Shown here piece by piece: positions 8,593 to 16,850 of a stretch of DNA of 30,837 bases. The stretch's first letter is position 1. Each line of letters opens with the position of its first letter. Source of the stretch: Hungatella sp. UBA3402 (GTDB lineage: Bacteria > Bacillota > Clostridia > Lachnospirales > Lachnospiraceae); assembly GCA_002358555.1 (NCBI GenBank), contig DEPC01000211.1, forward strand, positions 1,921 through 32,757, written 5' to 3'. The notes under the pieces are model-generated. The model saw only the letters and a program-made list of their open reading frames with translations. It did not search any database and was not told where the DNA came from. The position numbers and the translations under genes are program-made.

Positions 8593-9411
8593 ATGAAATT
8601 GTCCAGCGATTTAGAAGAATTCTGTCTATACCTCCAGAATCGGAACTTGTCAGACAATACCATTATTTCCTATCTGGGTAGTATCCGCCTTTATAGAAAT
8701 TTATGCCTTTCCATCAATGCTGCCAATGCAAGAAAATATCGCTCCTATTTAATCAAAAACTTTAAACCTTCTACAGTCAACCAGCGTATCTGTGCTTTCA
8801 ATCATTATCTTGACTACATAGAACAACCTCAATACAAACAGGCTTCTGTACGGCTGCAGAAAAATTCTTATCTGGATGTGATTATCTCCAATCGGGATTA
8901 TCTGAAATTAAAGCGAAAATTAAAAAAGGACGGTCCAGAAATGTGGTTTTTTGTGGTATGGTTTTTAGGTGCTACTGGGGCCAGAGTAAGCGAGCTTTTA
9001 AAATTTAAGGTGGAACATTTGCCCTATGGTTATATGGACTTATATTCCAAAGGTGGGAAAATGCGACGAATCTATATTCCTGATATCTTATGCCAAGAGG
9101 CTGCTGCATGGTGCCACCGCCAAGGTATTCAAAGCGGCTATCTGTTTGTCAACCGCCGAGGTATCCCTCTGACGACACGAGGAATCCATTCTCAATTAAA
9201 ACATTATGCCAAAATGTATAAAATTAACCCAGATACCGTGTATCCTCACTCCTTCCGCCACCGTTTTGCTATCAATTTCCTTCAGAAATTTAATGATATT
9301 GCATTATTGGCAGATTTGTTAGGGCATGACAATGTAGAGACTACCAGAATTTATCTAACTCGTTCTACCAAGGAACAGCAGAAAATGATTGATAAAATGG
9401 TGACTTGGTAA
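8593..9411 (+). CDS. Tyrosine recombinase, second of a tandem pair (272 aa)
   Basis: Paralogue of the gene just upstream, same operon. It has a core-binding domain (about 5-85) and a catalytic domain with R131 (TGARVSE), K153 (YSKGGK), H219 and R222 (HSFR), H245 (LLGH) and Y254 (TTRIYL), so it should be active. The ribosome site is GGGGGA just before the ATG. Both proteins end in a hydrophobic, Trp-terminated helix (QVVNW and KMVTW), which in Xer-type enzymes packs on the partner subunit; this fits heteromeric action. The gene is convergent with the efflux operon, with a terminator between them. Confidence 0.88.
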   Translation: MKLSSDLEEFCLYLQNRNLSDNTIISYLGSIRLYRNLCLSINAANARKYRSYLIKNFKPSTVNQRICAFNHYLDYIEQPQYKQASVRLQKNSYLDVIISNRDYLKLKRKLKKDGPEMWFFVVWFLGATGARVSELLKFKVEHLPYGYMDLYSKGGKMRRIYIPDILCQEAAAWCHRQGIQSGYLFVNRRGIPLTTRGIHSQLKHYAKMYKINPDTVYPHSFRHRFAINFLQKFNDIALLADLLGHDNVETTRIYLTRSTKEQQKMIDKMVTW

Positions 9412-9448
9412 CAGAGTGTTTATTTAGAAGAATAGATGAAATAACGCT

Positions 9449-9500
9449 TAAAAAGAAGTTCCCCTCTGTCCTGTGATTCCAGAGCCAGGGGGGAAACTTC
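9449..9500 (-). terminator. Terminator of the RND efflux operon
   Basis: GAAGTTCCCCTCTG (9455-9468) pairs with a slightly bulged arm at 9480-9500. On the minus strand the hairpin is followed by TTTTT (9454-9450). It lies in the convergent gap with the recombinase genes and may stop both transcripts. Confidence 0.7.
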
Positions 9501-9566
9501 CCTCTAAATATATTGTTAACAATTGTAAAATTTCAGAATTGCTTTTAGCTATAGCCCTCAACTAGC

Positions 9567-10721
9567 TTACTCCACATCAACCAACCCTTGAACCGCCCAG
9601 TCATAATTTTCCATATCTTGTCTTAAATTCAAAGAGGCTGTTGTAAGAGCTACCTTCTGTTGAAGATATGCTATTTTAAGTTGAAGATATTCCAGTCGTC
9701 CCAGCATTCCCATCTGGTTTTTCAATTCATTTCCATCCATAGTTATCTGGGCTGCCTGAAATGCTGTCTGAGCTGCTTCATAGGCTGTCTTGCCTTCCAA
9801 TATCGACTGGTACAAAGATTCAAGCTCTACCTTTACCTTTCCCTCCGCATCGTCCATAAGGCCAAACTTAGCATTTCTGTTGGCAGTTCCCTTTCCAGAC
9901 ATACTCCTTAAATCAATCAAAGTATAATTATTGCCAATCGCTCTTTCCAAATCATTTGCTGGATTCATGGTGGCAATCCTGTCTAAATCTGGCTCAGGTA
10001 CCTCTCCTAGCACCATATCTGCATCATAGGACCATCCAGTCATCATGCGCATTTGCTGCAAAAGGGTGGTTAAGGTATCCTGCAATGTCTGCTGCTGGAC
10101 CATAGCGCCTTGGAGGGATTTTTCAGCCGCCTGCACATCAGTTGCAGTAGCCATACCTACTGCAAACTGAGTTACCGTGGAATCATAGGCAGCCTGTGCT
10201 AATTCTACTGCTGTATCTACCAATTCCTTAGAGGACAGAGCCTGATAATAGCCAATCATCATTTGCTGAACACCAGAAGTAGTCATTTTTCTTATTCTGC
10301 TTAGATTATGACGGACTTCTAAATTATTATAAATAGAGTCAACCGCATCTTCAAAGTTTTTAGCTGCCTTACGGTATCCTTCAGATGCCCCTTGAAAGGC
10401 TTTATACATCACCGGATTAGAATCCTTTACTTCTTTTGCATCGGAGCGAGATTCAGCCGCTGCATCTCTCAGCTCTTGAGCTGCATCTCTAAATATCTGA
10501 GCATTTATATCAATCTGATCGATAACCTGCCGATAGGTGGGATTATAATTCTCCACTAAATCAGCAATTTCATCATACTCTAAAATATTGTCCTGGAGTC
10601 TTTCCCAGGTTGTTTCGTCCATATCTTCTGGTTTTTCCACCTGGGCCATTGCTCCAAATGGAACTGAAAAAGCCAGAACCCCTGCCAGTCCAAGGGTTGT
10701 CAATAACCGATAGGGTCTCAT
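9567..10721 (-). CDS. TolC-family protein, second of two paralogues (384 aa)
   Basis: Secreted, helix-rich protein of the TolC family. It has a signal peptide ending near AMA (residue 26), an N-terminal motif with LEYDEIADLVENYN (about 47-60), then two TolC-type repeats marked by VGMATATDVQAAE (about 188-200) and MLGRLEYLQLK (about 339-349). In Gram-negative TolC each repeat contains a pair of long beta-strands that build the outer-membrane barrel; at the matching places here (about 90-120 and 265-300) the sequence is charged and helical, without strand-like stretches. The protein is also shorter than TolC (about 470-490 aa). Its ATG overlaps the stop of the first paralogue (ATGA). It is the last gene of the efflux operon. 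It probably forms a periplasm-like or wall-spanning tube or coat; that role is inference. Confidence 0.85.
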   Translation of the reverse strand: MRPYRLLTTLGLAGVLAFSVPFGAMAQVEKPEDMDETTWERLQDNILEYDEIADLVENYNPTYRQVIDQIDINAQIFRDAAQELRDAAAESRSDAKEVKDSNPVMYKAFQGASEGYRKAAKNFEDAVDSIYNNLEVRHNLSRIRKMTTSGVQQMMIGYYQALSSKELVDTAVELAQAAYDSTVTQFAVGMATATDVQAAEKSLQGAMVQQQTLQDTLTTLLQQMRMMTGWSYDADMVLGEVPEPDLDRIATMNPANDLERAIGNNYTLIDLRSMSGKGTANRNAKFGLMDDAEGKVKVELESLYQSILEGKTAYEAAQTAFQAAQITMDGNELKNQMGMLGRLEYLQLKIAYLQQKVALTTASLNLRQDMENYDWAVQGLVDVE

Positions 10722-11860
10722 GATCTCACTCCCTTTACAACCCAGTCATAATTTTCCATGGCATCAAACAGTTGCAAATTCTTTACTTCCACATCCATCT
10801 CAGCATTTACCTTAGAAGTCTCTTCCTGAAGGTATTCCATACGGCTGATGGAACCTAGCTGATACTTTGTATTAGCAGCATTCCAATTTTTGACAGCCAC
10901 CTCCAAGTTTGTGACAGCCTCTTCATAGCTGCTCTGAGCCTCAATTACTTTCTGATAACCATCACTAACTGCCACGGCAATTTTTTGTTTCTCATCTTCA
11001 ATCGCTTGCCTTTTAATCTGTCGATTTGCGTCGCTGTTGGCATGTTCTAATTCTCTTTGGTGTACTTGCAGAGTATAGTCTGCGTCCAAAGCTTTTTGTG
11101 TATCTGAGGCTACATCCATATCTAAGATTCTCTGTATATCTATCGGAGGCATAGAGCGAATCTCTGGGGTAGCATTCTGTGCCCATCCCAAGGTAATAAT
11201 CAGATTCTGTCTGGTTGACTCAATCTGATTTTCCATGGCTATAATCTGGGCATCTGTACTCTGCAGATTTTGCTGAGCATTTAACACATCTGCCTGTGTT
11301 GCCATGCCTTGAGCTTGACGCCCTTGGGTAGAAGTCACAGTTGCCTCCAACAGTTCTCGATTTTTCTTTAAAGAAGTAAGCTGGTACTGAAGTTGATAAT
11401 AGCTATTCATGGTGGACTGAGCCTGTTTTACAATATTACGTTCCGCTAAACTGTTGAGAAGCTGAGTCCTCTGTTTATCTTCGGTCATTACATTATCTTC
11501 TGCTGCGTTTTCTGCCTGACGGGCTGCCATCAAGCTCTGAGCTGCCGTCATACCATCCTGGGCATTAGCATATGCGCCCCATGCGCTGTTAGCTGCATCT
11601 AGATATGCACTGGTTATCTCTTTCGGAGTTCTGGAATTCTCTTTGCGATATTCATTTTCATTCTGTATCACAGTAGAGTTATATTCATGAACCAAGTCTG
11701 CAATCTCTCCATATTCCAGCACATTGTCCCGAAGCCTTGCCCATTCTTCAGCAGTTCTGGAAAATTCTGGACTTCCAGCCAAAGCCTGTATAGGAGTTCC
11801 AAGACTTAAAGCTGCTGTTATACACAAAGACATAGGTATTATCAAAGTTTTTCGCTTCAT
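10718..11860 (-). CDS. TolC-family protein, first of two paralogues (380 aa)
   Basis: Partner of the RND pump encoded just upstream (18-base gap). It has a signal peptide ending near ALA (residue 28), the same N-terminal signature as its paralogue (LEYGEIADLVHEYN, about 48-61), and two TolC repeats marked by QGMATQADVLNAQQN (about 184-198) and YQLGSISRMEYLQ (about 333-345), each followed by a long helix ending in Trp (LGW at 224-226, YDW at 371-373). The segments that would carry the outer-membrane strands are short and hydrophilic. The two paralogues are clearly diverged from one another, which argues for distinct positions in a complex rather than a recent duplication. Confidence 0.86.
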   Translation of the reverse strand: MKRKTLIIPMSLCITAALSLGTPIQALAGSPEFSRTAEEWARLRDNVLEYGEIADLVHEYNSTVIQNENEYRKENSRTPKEITSAYLDAANSAWGAYANAQDGMTAAQSLMAARQAENAAEDNVMTEDKQRTQLLNSLAERNIVKQAQSTMNSYYQLQYQLTSLKKNRELLEATVTSTQGRQAQGMATQADVLNAQQNLQSTDAQIIAMENQIESTRQNLIITLGWAQNATPEIRSMPPIDIQRILDMDVASDTQKALDADYTLQVHQRELEHANSDANRQIKRQAIEDEKQKIAVAVSDGYQKVIEAQSSYEEAVTNLEVAVKNWNAANTKYQLGSISRMEYLQEETSKVNAEMDVEVKNLQLFDAMENYDWVVKGVRS

Positions 11861-11878
11861 TTCCTTTATCGTATCTCC

Positions 11879-14800
11879 TTAATCTTCTAAAACAGGCTGC
11901 CGTTTCTTCTTATAGCTCATAACTGAGTAATAAGCAGGCAGCATCAACAGTGCCAAAATCGTAGAAGCCACCAGACCGCCTACATCTACCAAAGCCAGGC
12001 CTTGCATCATCTCTCCGGCATCGCCGTAAGCCATACACATAGGAATCATGGCTACAATAGTGGTCAAAGTGGTCATTAAAATCGGGCGGAGACGGGTTGC
12101 CCCCGCTTCAATGAGAGCTGTTTCCATATCCATCTCCTGACGGTATTGGTTTACAGTATCTACATATAAGATACCATTATTTACCACAGTACCTACTAAC
12201 ATCAAAAATCCAAGCATGGACGGCATACTGATACTCACTTTAGCTAAAAACAGAAGCCCAAAGGAACCAATTAGGGAAAATGGTATGGTAGTCATAACCA
12301 TAAGAGAGAACTTTGGCGATTCAAACTGTGCAGCCATCACAACAAACACCAGGAAAATGGCAATGAGAACTGCTTCTAATAAAGCTCCAAGTTCTTCTAC
12401 CATACTTTCATCAGTCGCATTTTGTGCTACCGAAATATCCATGGTCATGGTAGGATTTACCACCTCCTGCATCAACTGTTGCTTTATACTTGCTACAGCT
12501 TTTGGATCCCCTGTATTGACCAATTCTGTATAATCTCCAGTAACTGTCACCTGATACTGCTTATTGGACCTTGTGATGCTCAATGGACTGTCCTGGAATA
12601 TAATCTCTCCAATATCAGCCAAAGCCACAGAACTTCCAGAAGCTGTAGGGATAAGAATTCCCTTTACCTGGTCTAAAGCTGCATACTCGTCCTCTGGATA
12701 TTCTACCATAACACTGACTTCATTTCCACCCACTTCTATGGTAGTAGCTTCTGTGCCTCCCAGCATGGTATTGATTAAACCAGCCACTTGAACTGGAGAA
12801 AGTCCTTCTGCGGAAGCTTTAATTGGGTCAATATTGATTTTAATCAGTGGTGCTGCATTCTCTAAGGTAGAATGAACACGAGTTACTTCTGGTCGGTCAA
12901 TAAGCTGTTTGACAATACTGTCAGAAGCTTCTTTTAAATTGTCATATTGCGTACTCTCCAAAATCACCTCAAAACCGTCAACTGTAGTCATCATGGAACC
13001 CATCATACTGCTGGCGCTCATGGTAATATCACAGTCTGGAAGCTTAGTTAGCATAGGCTTCCAAAGCCGTATCACTTCCTCTGTCTCCAATGGACAATCA
13101 TCCTTTAAATAGGCAACTAATGTTGCGCCAGAGCCGCCGCCCATGCTCAAACCAGAAGAACCAAAGGAGAGCATATAGGAATCCAAATAAGCCTGATTTT
13201 CTTCAGAAGTAATAAAAGACTCTACCTGCTGTAAAATTTCATTTATTTCTTCTACTTTAAGACCTGGTTTTGTTTCAATAGAAATATCAATAGCTCCTTC
13301 ATCTGCAGAAGGCATAAGTTCCATCTGCAACTGGGTTGCCATCATAATAGATAACACTAGCAACACGATAGAAGTAAAAATAACTGTTTTTTTCTTGGGA
13401 AGGAGAACTCTCATAAGCCCTCGATATCCATTCTGCAATCCCTGCAATATCCCTGATAAAGGTGCACGCTCTTTTTCCTTTGGCCGATATATGGTATAGC
13501 ACAAAGGAACAATGGTCATAGCAGAAATCAAAGAGGCTACCATACAAAATACAATCGTAAAACCAAGGGGCTTAAACATCTGTCCCGACATTCCTTCCAA
13601 AAAAGCCAATGGTAGGAATACTACACAAGTGGTTACAGTTCCTCCAAAAATGGATTGGAGTACAATTCCGCTTCCTGTGAGTGCTGCCTGTGTATATTCT
13701 TTAAATCCAACTCCTTTCGTAGAACGGAAGCAGCTTTCCAAAACCACGATGGAGTTATCCACCATCATACCAACTCCCAGAACCAGACTGCTTAAAGTAA
13801 TTACATTTAAAGAGAATCCCATAACACTCATGGAGATTAATGCCGCCAGGATGGAGATAGGAATGGAGGTTCCTACAATCAATGAGGCTTTTAAGTCTCC
13901 AAAGAACAGGAAGATAATAACCATAGATACAATAATTGCCATTACCATGGTCTGCAGCACAGAACTCAAAGAATTCTTAATCATCTCACTGTTATCATCA
14001 ACTACAACAACCTCTAAATTGGAATCAGCTGCAGTCAGTTGTCTGACAACACGCATCACATCTGCAGAAGCCTCCACATCACTGCTGCTCTGCTGTTTTT
14101 TAATTCCAATGGAAATGGTATCTCTTCCATTATATCGACCAATACCTTCCGCTTCTTCAAGGGCTAAATAAATATTGGCTACATCTTCCAAATAAATGAT
14201 GTTGCCGCTGCCCAGAGTGATCGGAATTGTCTTTAAGCTTTCCATAGTATCATAGCTCACTCCTGCAGATACAGATAAGCTCTGCTTTCCTACCTGAGTA
14301 TCCCCTACAGGGAAGGAAAAATCTGCACTGCTGATAGCATTGCTGATGGCGCTCATATTCAAATGATATTGGGTCAATTTTTCTGGAATCAGCTCAATCT
14401 TTACATATTCCTTCTGTCCTCCACTGATATCTACACTAGCTACAGAGGACAGCTTTTCAAACTCTGGAACAATCGTATCATTGACATAATTGTACAAATT
14501 ACTTTGTGTATCATTGTTGATTGCCAATGTGATGCTGGCCACATCATTGATGTTCATCTCTATAATCGTAGGTTCCTGTACATCATCTGGTAAATCCGAC
14601 TGAATGGCGTCCATCTTCTTTTTTAAGTCGTTATAGGCGTCATCAATATCAATTCCATATTCGTACTGAATCAACACCATAGAATAATTTTCATTGGAGA
14701 CACTGGTAATCTCCTTCATACCACTTAAAGTTCCCGTCTCATCTTCAATAGGCTGTGTCACCAATTCATTGACATCATCAGGGCTGGCTCCTGGATACAT

Positions 14801-14947
14801 TGTAAACACAATAAGCATGGGCATATCCATGGATGGGATTAGCTCTAGCTTGGAAGAAAGAACAGAAGTTAAACCAAATACAATAAGGCATAAAACCACC
14901 ATCACTGTAGTCACAGGCCGTTTGAGGACAGTCTTTGTTATATTCAT
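11879..14947 (-). CDS. RND-superfamily efflux permease (1022 aa)
   Basis: Inner-membrane proton-driven pump of the AcrB/SwrC type. It has the expected twelve-helix plan: TM1 at about 12-32, a first large extracytoplasmic domain (about 35-325), a helix bundle (about 328-485), a second large domain (about 545-850), and a final bundle (about 855-1010). TM4 carries GMMVDNSIVVLE with D397; the neighbouring Asp of AcrB is Asn here, and the position of the AcrB TM10 lysine is occupied by N923/N924 (VVNNGILYVD). The second domain has a Met-rich stretch (SASSMMGSMM, 644-653). GGAGGG precedes the ATG, and the stop of the membrane-fusion gene lies 14 bases upstream. The substrate cannot be told from sequence. 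Confidence 0.95.
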   Translation of the reverse strand: MNITKTVLKRPVTTVMVVLCLIVFGLTSVLSSKLELIPSMDMPMLIVFTMYPGASPDDVNELVTQPIEDETGTLSGMKEITSVSNENYSMVLIQYEYGIDIDDAYNDLKKKMDAIQSDLPDDVQEPTIIEMNINDVASITLAINNDTQSNLYNYVNDTIVPEFEKLSSVASVDISGGQKEYVKIELIPEKLTQYHLNMSAISNAISSADFSFPVGDTQVGKQSLSVSAGVSYDTMESLKTIPITLGSGNIIYLEDVANIYLALEEAEGIGRYNGRDTISIGIKKQQSSSDVEASADVMRVVRQLTAADSNLEVVVVDDNSEMIKNSLSSVLQTMVMAIIVSMVIIFLFFGDLKASLIVGTSIPISILAALISMSVMGFSLNVITLSSLVLGVGMMVDNSIVVLESCFRSTKGVGFKEYTQAALTGSGIVLQSIFGGTVTTCVVFLPLAFLEGMSGQMFKPLGFTIVFCMVASLISAMTIVPLCYTIYRPKEKERAPLSGILQGLQNGYRGLMRVLLPKKKTVIFTSIVLLVLSIMMATQLQMELMPSADEGAIDISIETKPGLKVEEINEILQQVESFITSEENQAYLDSYMLSFGSSGLSMGGGSGATLVAYLKDDCPLETEEVIRLWKPMLTKLPDCDITMSASSMMGSMMTTVDGFEVILESTQYDNLKEASDSIVKQLIDRPEVTRVHSTLENAAPLIKINIDPIKASAEGLSPVQVAGLINTMLGGTEATTIEVGGNEVSVMVEYPEDEYAALDQVKGILIPTASGSSVALADIGEIIFQDSPLSITRSNKQYQVTVTGDYTELVNTGDPKAVASIKQQLMQEVVNPTMTMDISVAQNATDESMVEELGALLEAVLIAIFLVFVVMAAQFESPKFSLMVMTTIPFSLIGSFGLLFLAKVSISMPSMLGFLMLVGTVVNNGILYVDTVNQYRQEMDMETALIEAGATRLRPILMTTLTTIVAMIPMCMAYGDAGEMMQGLALVDVGGLVASTILALLMLPAYYSVMSYKKKRQPVLED

Positions 14948-14961
14948 GTTACATCCCTCCT

Positions 14962-16023
14962 CTACTGAGCTGCTTCCAGAACCGCTGGAGCTCCCTCATA
15001 TAATTCTGGGTTCCACGTGGTGATGATTTGGTCAGAGTTCGATATTCCTGATATAATCTCCATTTTTTCAGAATCGCTGATTCCTGTTTCTACATCTACT
15101 CTATGTACAGTTCCATTGTCAAATGTATAAAGATATGGGGCGCCATTATCATAATAGACAGAATCTACAGGAACTGTTGTAACCCCTTCTGCTTTATCCG
15201 AAGTGATATATAATTTTACAGAAGAACCATTCGCTAGGGCTCCTCCTTCTTCTACCGATGCCTTTACTTTAAAAAGACCAGTAGCTGCATCCACCATGGT
15301 ATTCACTTCTGTGACAGTTCCTATATACTCACTGCCGCCTTTCTCAATCCGTATCTGGTCGCCTTCCTTTACATTGTCAAGAATTGCCTCTGTCACAGCA
15401 AAATTCACTACCTTGGTTCCTTGGCTAGAGATTACACATAAAGGATTGCTTTGACTAACCATATCATGAACTTCCACATCTAAAGATTCAATCTTTCCTG
15501 CAATACTGGCTGTCACGCTGCTGAACTCCAACTGATAGTCATAGGCCAACTTTGCGGAATCATACTGAATCTGTGCAGATTTTGCCTGACTTTCTATCTG
15601 TTCATAAGCCTGAGCTGAAATATCGCCACTGGCATATAAAACTCTCATGCGGTTTAAGTTTGTGTTGGCATCCCTGACAGCAATGGAAGCTGCCTCCATC
15701 TGAAGTCTGGCTGCATCTACCTGCTTGGTATCAATCTCACACAATAATTGCCCTTCTTCCACATAGTCTCCAGTTTTTACATGGACAGCCGTAATCTCGC
15801 CGGCTGCCTTTGGAATCACATATACCAAATCTGACGGCTCCACAGTTCCAGTCATACTGCGGAACAACTCAATATCTCCCTTGGAGGGCTGTTCGACCTT
15901 TACCACTGGAGGCGCCACTACTTCTGGGGCTGTCTCCTCTGGGGTCATATATTTATACCCTGCCACTGCTCCCACTGCCACAACCAATACCACTGCTACC
16001 GCAATTACTGAACTCTTACTCAT
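14962..16023 (-). CDS. Membrane-fusion (adaptor) protein of the RND system, HlyD/AcrA type (353 aa)
   Basis: Periplasmic-type adaptor linking pump and TolC-like partner. It has an N-terminal membrane anchor (about residues 5-25) without a lipobox, a Pro/Glu/Val-rich linker, a split lipoyl domain (GEITAVHVKTGDYVEEGQLL at about 75-94 and its second half SLDVEVHDMV near 185), a short helical hairpin (about 105-165) and C-terminal beta-barrel and membrane-proximal domains. The short hairpin is typical of adaptors that contact a TolC tip. The ATG overlaps the tetR stop (ATGAGTAA), so the genes are translationally coupled. Confidence 0.93.
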   Translation of the reverse strand: MSKSSVIAVAVVLVVAVGAVAGYKYMTPEETAPEVVAPPVVKVEQPSKGDIELFRSMTGTVEPSDLVYVIPKAAGEITAVHVKTGDYVEEGQLLCEIDTKQVDAARLQMEAASIAVRDANTNLNRMRVLYASGDISAQAYEQIESQAKSAQIQYDSAKLAYDYQLEFSSVTASIAGKIESLDVEVHDMVSQSNPLCVISSQGTKVVNFAVTEAILDNVKEGDQIRIEKGGSEYIGTVTEVNTMVDAATGLFKVKASVEEGGALANGSSVKLYITSDKAEGVTTVPVDSVYYDNGAPYLYTFDNGTVHRVDVETGISDSEKMEIISGISNSDQIITTWNPELYEGAPAVLEAAQ

Positions 16024-16660
16024 TTACCTTATCCTCCACCTGGTCTTTTTCTAAGGCTTTATAAGCCCCATAACGGAATAATAATAATGCTTTCTTATAT
16101 TCCTTTTTAATCATTTTTTCCCTCTCTGGGTTCTTGTGATATTCTGCAATCCCTGCTAACATGGAAATCATACATAGCCTCATCAAAAGCATTACCCCTC
16201 CTACAGAATTGTCCCGCAATTTAGAACGGTCAATTTTTCTGTAGAACTCTTCTCCTATGGTCTTTTCCATATCAATCTTTTCTGAGATATATCCCAGCAT
16301 CTCATCATCTGGGTATATAATCAAATTCTTATGCACATTGAACAGGTCATTATTCTTACAGAAATAAATTGCATAATCCATCAAAGCTTCCATCATAGAA
16401 AAAACATCCCCATCTGTCTTATCCAGACGGTCCAAGCAGAATTCTTTCCATTTGGCACTGGTATCCTCTAATAAAAACGACAATAAGTCCCTTTTATCTT
16501 CAAAATAGGTATAAAAACTGCCTCTGGATATCCCTGCACTGCGGATAATCTTATTGATAGAAACTTTTTCATATGGCACAGACGCAAATTCCTGCATAGA
16601 TGCTTTCCAAATAGCCATCTGCTTCTCCTTGGAAAGCCTGTAAAATCGCTCACTCGGCAT
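16016..16660 (-). CDS. TetR/AcrR-family repressor of the efflux operon (214 aa)
   Basis: One-component ligand-responsive repressor. The N-terminal TetR helix-turn-helix is at about residues 33-52 (VSINKIIRSAGISRGSFYTY), followed by a mostly helical ligand domain. The ATG at 16660 is chosen because GGAGGAGG lies just upstream; the frame is open to 16711 but that extension has no ribosome site. It is the first gene of the operon, and the promoter in front of it carries two matching operators, so autoregulation of the whole efflux cassette is very likely. Confidence 0.93.
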   Translation of the reverse strand: MPSERFYRLSKEKQMAIWKASMQEFASVPYEKVSINKIIRSAGISRGSFYTYFEDKRDLLSFLLEDTSAKWKEFCLDRLDKTDGDVFSMMEALMDYAIYFCKNNDLFNVHKNLIIYPDDEMLGYISEKIDMEKTIGEEFYRKIDRSKLRDNSVGGVMLLMRLCMISMLAGIAEYHKNPEREKMIKKEYKKALLLFRYGAYKALEKDQVEDKVNE

Positions 16661-16749
16661 TCTCAATCCTCCTCCTGTTTTACAGGAAAAATCCGGCAAT
16701 ACCCATAACAAACTTCCTACCGGATATCTTATTAAAGCATAACTAAAGG

Positions 16750-16794
16750 TGACAACCTGTCATTCATTATAATGACAACTTGTCACCCTGTCAA
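16750..16794 (-). promoter_or_regulatory. Efflux operon promoter with two TetR operators
   Basis: The promoter is a perfect consensus on the minus strand: TTGACA (16794-16789), 17 bases, TATAAT (16771-16766). The spacer contains one 13-base operator, TGACA-N3-TGTCA (16773-16785). A second copy (16750-16762) lies just downstream of the -10. The operator centres are 23 bases apart and the pair itself forms a larger dyad. Confidence 0.9.
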
Positions 16795-16850
16795 TGGGGT
16801 TATATTTTTTTTATATTTTTCTAACATTTCGTTAAGGTTTATATTTAAGG

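Noticed and set aside
13512..14171. Long open frame (219 codons) on the plus strand
   Set aside because: It lies wholly antisense to the RND pump gene, which has clear family motifs; it has no ribosome site and no recognisable protein features.
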